From assembly GCF_017993425.1 (NCBI RefSeq), contig NZ_JAGOMQ010000013.1:1-64000 (forward strand): DNA of 64,000 nt, written 5' to 3'. The notes beneath the pieces are model-generated. The model did not search any database, was not told the origin of the DNA, and worked only from the letters and a program-made list of their open reading frames with translations. Position numbers and translations under genes: made by a program. Shown here piece after piece: positions 61,016 to 64,000 of the stretch; the first letter of the stretch is position 1; every line of letters starts with the position of its first letter. The DNA is from Amaricoccus sp. Its GTDB lineage: Bacteria > Pseudomonadota > Alphaproteobacteria > Rhodobacterales > Rhodobacteraceae.

Positions 61016-61250
61016 GCGACGTCGAAGCCAGACGGATTTGACCCGTGGCAAATCCCGTCCGCGATCGCCCCGCCGGGGGCGAGCGCGTCGCCGCGCTCGC
61101 CGGGGCGATCACGGCCGGATTGCGCGCGACGGGGAAATCTTCACCCCTGACGACCTCCGCGCCAACGCGCTCCGGTCGTCGGCGCGGCGAAAGCCGTGCT
61201 TTCGCTTGTCGCGCCGTGGCCTCGCGGGCAGAGCCCGCTTCGGTCGGTCC
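61016..61250 (+). repeat. Hairpin-chain repeat, copy 2 (partner 33334-33567)
   Basis: About 235 bp. Stems: GACGGATTTG/CAAATCCCGTC (one extra C, 61031-61059), a nested 48-nt hairpin GATCGCCCC..GGGGCGATC enclosing GGCGAGCGCG-TCGC-CGCGCTCGCC (61063-61110), GACGACC/GGTCGTC enclosing GCGC-CAAC-GCGC (61149-61180), GGCGCG-GCGAAAGC/GCTTTCGC-TTGT-CGCGCC, and GCGGGC-AGA-GCCCGC. It ends 10 bp before the stop of the minus-strand Gfo/Idh/MocA gene. Confidence 0.88.
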
Positions 61251-61260
61251 GTGTGGCCCC

Positions 61261-62301
61261 CTATTCCCCGACCGGGGCGACCGCCACCCGCCGGCCCGTC
61301 TCCGCCGAGACGCGCACCGCGTCCATCACCGCCATGTTGCGCGCGCCCTCGACGGCGCCGACATGGGTGGGCAGGCCGTCCTCGACCACCGCGCGGAAGT
61401 GCCGGATCTGCCGGACGTACGGATCCTCGCGCGCCGTCGCGTCCCGCGTCATCCGCATCGGCACGGTCCAGTCGCGCGCCCCGTCGTGGCGCCAGACCTC
61501 CAGCCGCGGCAGGGTCAGCGCCGCCTCGGTCCCCACCACCCGGTGCGAATCGACGTCATGGACCGCGAAGCGCCCGCTGTCGTCGGCGGTCAGGTCCCAG
61601 CTCCACGGCCCGGCCGCCGTGTCGGAGACGACGAGCGAGGCCAGCGCCCCGCTCGCGAGCTCGAAGGTGATCGCCCCGGTGTCCTCGACCGCGAGCCCCC
61701 GCGTGGCGCTCGACGCATAGGCCGACAGCGACACGATCTCGCCGCACAGATAGCGCAACAGGTCGATCTCGTGGATCAGGTTGATGAGGAACGTGCCCCC
61801 CACCCCCGGCGTCCGCCGCCATTCCGGCGCGAAATAGTCGTCCGGCTTCATCAGGCAGGCCGCCACGCTGACGCAGACCAGCCGCCCGAGCGTCCCCGCC
61901 TCGATCAGCGCCCGCGCCCGCTGCACCCTTGTGTCGTGCCGGCGGTGATGGCCGACCAGCACCGGCAGCCCCGTCCGCCGCGCCGCGGCGAGCAGCGTCT
62001 CCGCCTCGGCGAGCGTATTGGCGAGCGGCTTCTCCACGATCGCCGGCACGCCCGCCGCGAGGCAGTCCAGCGCGATCGCGACATGGGTCTCGTTCGGCGT
62101 CGCCACGATCGCCCCGTCGGGACGCTCGGCCGCGAGGAGTGCTCCGTGGTCGCGGTAGTGCCGCGTCCCGAAGCGGGCGGCGAGCGCCGCGCCGCCGTCG
62201 AACGGATCGGCGATCCCGGCGAGCTCGAAGCCCTCCGTCCCGGCGATCGCCTGGCAATGAGTGAGGCCGATCGCCCCGGCGCCGATCACGGCGATGCGCA
62301 T
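61261..62301 (-). CDS. Gfo/Idh/MocA family oxidoreductase
   Basis: A 346-residue NAD(P)-dependent dehydrogenase. Rossmann motif GAGAIG at 7-12, the EKPLAN motif at 90-95 with catalytic-type lysine, and the C-domain GGTFLINLIHEIDLLRYLCGE with its His. The family oxidises sugars, inositols and related polyols. It is the last of four same-strand genes (after a TIM-barrel isomerase, NIPSNAP protein and FAD dehydrogenase), so it likely serves one catabolic route; substrate unknown. Confidence 0.93.
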   Translation of the reverse strand: MRIAVIGAGAIGLTHCQAIAGTEGFELAGIADPFDGGAALAARFGTRHYRDHGALLAAERPDGAIVATPNETHVAIALDCLAAGVPAIVEKPLANTLAEAETLLAAARRTGLPVLVGHHRRHDTRVQRARALIEAGTLGRLVCVSVAACLMKPDDYFAPEWRRTPGVGGTFLINLIHEIDLLRYLCGEIVSLSAYASSATRGLAVEDTGAITFELASGALASLVVSDTAAGPWSWDLTADDSGRFAVHDVDSHRVVGTEAALTLPRLEVWRHDGARDWTVPMRMTRDATAREDPYVRQIRHFRAVVEDGLPTHVGAVEGARNMAVMDAVRVSAETGRRVAVAPVGE

Positions 62302-62314
62302 CTCGCTCGTCCCC

Positions 62315-63136
62315 TCAGGCCGGCACGGCGGCGGCGACCACGGCCTTCGTGGTCCGCAACGCCAACGCCGCCCGCTCCGCCGGGCCGAGCCGCTCGGCGA
62401 GCGCGTGGTTCGGGATCTCGACGCTGATCACCGCGTCCGCCGGGATCGCCCGCGCCAGCCCCGCGAGGTCGATCCCGCCCTCGCCCGGCATCAGCCGCGC
62501 GCGCCGGGCGATGTCGATCAGCCCGGCGTCGGAGGGATCGTATTCCGCCGGCCCGTCGCAGAACTGCACGTAGTGGACGAGCCGCGGCGGCAGCGCCGCG
62601 ATCTCGGCCAGCGTGGTGTCGGAGCGGTCGCAGTGCAGCGCGTCGACCAGCACCCCGCCGTTCGGCTCGCCCGCCGCCTCGACGATGCGCCGCGCCGCAG
62701 CGAGGTTCGGGACCTTCGTCCACGGCATGAACTCGAGGTCCACCGTCAGCCCGAATCCGGCCGCGAGCCGCGCCAGCGCCGCGAAGCGCTCGGTCAGCCG
62801 CGCCTCCTCGGGATCGTCGCCCGCCACCAGCACGTTCCGCGCCCCGAGCCGCGCCCCCCGCTCGAAGAACGGCGCGAAGCCGGCGACGTCCGTCTCCGCC
62901 TTCAGCCGGGCGATCTCGATGTCCGCCACCCCGATCCCGCTGTCGCGGACCGCCGCCGCCGTCTCGGCGAGCAGGCGGTCGTCGGTCATGATCGGATACG
63001 CCGCCTCCCCCGACGCCGCCGCCGGCAGGAGCCGCAGCCCGACGAGGTCGTAGCCGGTCGCCGCCGCGACCTTCACCGCCTCCACCGGGCCGACGTCGAA
63101 GACCGTCAGGAAGGCGAGCGAGAACCTGTGCGCCAT
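62315..63136 (-). CDS. Sugar phosphate isomerase/epimerase-type TIM-barrel protein
   Basis: A 273-residue xylose-isomerase-like TIM barrel (AP endonuclease family 2). Metal-site residues are suggested by DLEFMPWTKVPNL, LVDALHCDRS, HYVQFCDGP and ISVEIPNHAL, each at the end of a strand. Such proteins act in inositol, ketose and aromatic acid (dehydroshikimate dehydratase-like) catabolism. Thirteen bp separate it from the Gfo/Idh/MocA gene. Confidence 0.87.
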   Translation of the reverse strand: MAHRFSLAFLTVFDVGPVEAVKVAAATGYDLVGLRLLPAAASGEAAYPIMTDDRLLAETAAAVRDSGIGVADIEIARLKAETDVAGFAPFFERGARLGARNVLVAGDDPEEARLTERFAALARLAAGFGLTVDLEFMPWTKVPNLAAARRIVEAAGEPNGGVLVDALHCDRSDTTLAEIAALPPRLVHYVQFCDGPAEYDPSDAGLIDIARRARLMPGEGGIDLAGLARAIPADAVISVEIPNHALAERLGPAERAALALRTTKAVVAAAVPA

Positions 63137-63145
63137 GACCGGCCC

Positions 63146-63757
63146 CTACTGCAACGGCGAGAAGGCGAGCGGCATGGCGATGGTCGAGGTCATCGCCGGC
63201 GTCAGCCAGTCCGGGCCGCCCTTGGCCGGCCAGGCCCCGTCGGCGAAGGACTGCGACCGCGCCTTCGCCCGCGCCTCCAGCGAGGGATAGGGCCAGAGCT
63301 GGGTCAGCCGCGGGCTGCCGTCGAGCGAGTACATCGCGATCGTCAGCCGCGAGTAGGCGCTCCGCCCCGGCACGGCGCCCTGCCACTTGCCCATGGTCGG
63401 CATCAGGCCGTTGAGCTTCATCCGGTAGCTCCGCAGCTCGTAGAACGGCCCGAACCTGCCCGGCTCGACCGGCGGCAGGAAGTCGAGCGGCCTGTAGGTG
63501 TCGAAGCTCATGTCGACCAGATGCTCGACGCAGCCGAACGGGTTGTCGCTCCTGAGCGCCCGGTCGCGCTCCTCGACAAGCGCGTCGAGGCTGTCGAAGC
63601 CGCGCAGCACGTAGATCTCGTTCAGCGCCCCGATGTCCGAGGCGAAGGCGCCGAGCAGCCGCCCGCCGCCCTCGGCCACCCAGGCCTCCACCGCCGGCGC
63701 GGCCTTGCCGGCGCCGAAGATCACCGTCTTCAGCGTCGCGATCTCGTAGAACGTCAT
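63146..63757 (-). CDS. NIPSNAP family protein
   Basis: A 203-residue protein with two NIPSNAP-type dimeric alpha-beta repeats: MTFYEIATLKT and GPFYELRSYRMKLNGLMPTMGKW. Found in many proteobacterial catabolic clusters; biochemical role unknown. The ATG overlaps the stop of the FAD-dependent dehydrogenase gene by 4 bp, and the TIM-barrel gene follows after 9 bp. Confidence 0.88.
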   Translation of the reverse strand: MTFYEIATLKTVIFGAGKAAPAVEAWVAEGGGRLLGAFASDIGALNEIYVLRGFDSLDALVEERDRALRSDNPFGCVEHLVDMSFDTYRPLDFLPPVEPGRFGPFYELRSYRMKLNGLMPTMGKWQGAVPGRSAYSRLTIAMYSLDGSPRLTQLWPYPSLEARAKARSQSFADGAWPAKGGPDWLTPAMTSTIAMPLAFSPLQ

Positions 63758-64000
63758 GCCGAGGCTTCCTCCAGTCTCTCTGTCTCGTCGAGCCCGTCCA
63801 CGAGCAGTCCCGCGAGCACGCGGCCCGCGACGTATCCGAAGGTCATCGCCGGCCCGAGCGTGATGCCGCCGCTCGGATAATTGCCGCCCATGACGCTGGT
63901 CATGTCGTTGCCCACCGCGAACAGCCCCGGGATCGCCGCGCCGTCCGCGCCCGTCACCCGCGCCGCCGCATCGGTGCGCAGCCCCGCGAAGGTGCCGAGG
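63754..64000 (-). CDS. FAD-dependent oxidoreductase, C-terminal part (cut by window edge)
   Basis: The last 81 codons of a larger flavoprotein whose start lies right of 64000. LGTFAGLRTDAAARV followed by IPGLFAVGNDM, MGGNYPSGGITLGPAMTFGYVAGR is the C-terminal FAD-binding signature of the fumarate reductase / 3-ketosteroid dehydrogenase (FAD_binding_2) family. It is the first visible gene of the four-gene catabolic run and overlaps the NIPSNAP gene. Confidence 0.9.
   Translation of the reverse strand, partial: LGTFAGLRTDAAARVTGADGAAIPGLFAVGNDMTSVMGGNYPSGGITLGPAMTFGYVAGRVLAGLLVDGLDETERLEEASA

Overview
The window is a very GC-rich (roughly 70% or more) stretch of an alphaproteobacterial chromosome. 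Gene content and order point to the Rhodobacterales / Paracoccaceae-Roseobacteraceae side: a Mic60-like gene next to hemY, an NADP isocitrate dehydrogenase of mitochondrial type, the block tldD / ctaC-ctaB-ctaG-ctaE-surf1-thrC-M16 peptidase, rne-mrcA-prfB, surE-pcm-nlpD, etfBA, and a VPLPA-CTERM surface protein. I cannot fix the genus from sequence alone. Almost everything is chromosomal housekeeping. I see no rRNA, tRNA, prophage, insertion sequence or CRISPR array.

Layout. 1-1654: a 47-bp tandem array, a UPF0126 channel gene and a G-rich degenerate repeat spacer. 1655-6955: mic60-hemY, an AbrB-Doc toxin-antitoxin pair, rplM-rpsI. 7173-13891: AI-2E family transporter, a frameshifted YitT gene, icd, a VPLPA-CTERM protein, a siderophore receptor with a RirA-like box, a frameshifted TfoX-domain gene. 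13958-20651: trmJ, ctaA, lpdA, DUF924, MFS, queA. 20753-25275: bcp, M23 peptidase plus bactofilin, DUF2189, methyltransferase. 25477-33184: prfB, mrcA, rne. 33670-46143: a long minus-strand run from ctaC to an FAD-linked oxidase, interrupted between ctaE and surf1 by a RES-Xre toxin-antitoxin module, then divergent tldD. 46143-51484: YdcZ, dprA with a CtrA-like site, acyl-CoA ligase, ArsR-SRPBCC pair, DUF1127. 51963-60879: RTX metalloprotease, nlpD-pcm-surE, HIG1, cobalamin adenosyltransferase, hemolysin III, etfBA. 61261-64000: a catabolic cluster (Gfo/Idh/MocA, TIM-barrel isomerase, NIPSNAP, FAD dehydrogenase) running off the edge.

How the genes work together. Heme A synthesis (ctaB, ctaA), copper insertion (ctaG), assembly (surf1) and structural subunits (ctaC, ctaE) together build an aa3 cytochrome c oxidase. 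lpdA, icd and etfBA feed electrons into respiration. mrcA, the M23 peptidase with bactofilin, and the LysM/LytM lipoprotein act on the cell wall. dprA and the damaged TfoX gene bear on DNA uptake or gene-transfer-agent reception.

The most unusual content is noncoding. At least four families of dispersed structured repeats lie in 3' or tail-to-tail spacers: (i) a ~235-bp chain of five hairpins at 33334 and 61016 with a degenerate partial copy at 23446; (ii) a ~90-bp palindrome-headed element at 23316 and 40380 whose two copies can both encode the same ~18-residue peptide; (iii) a ~130-bp module placed at the same distance after lpdA and mrcA; (iv) a 36-bp element at 25416 and 33225. I found these by eye; a genome-wide search would decide copy number and whether they are REP-like elements or structured RNAs.
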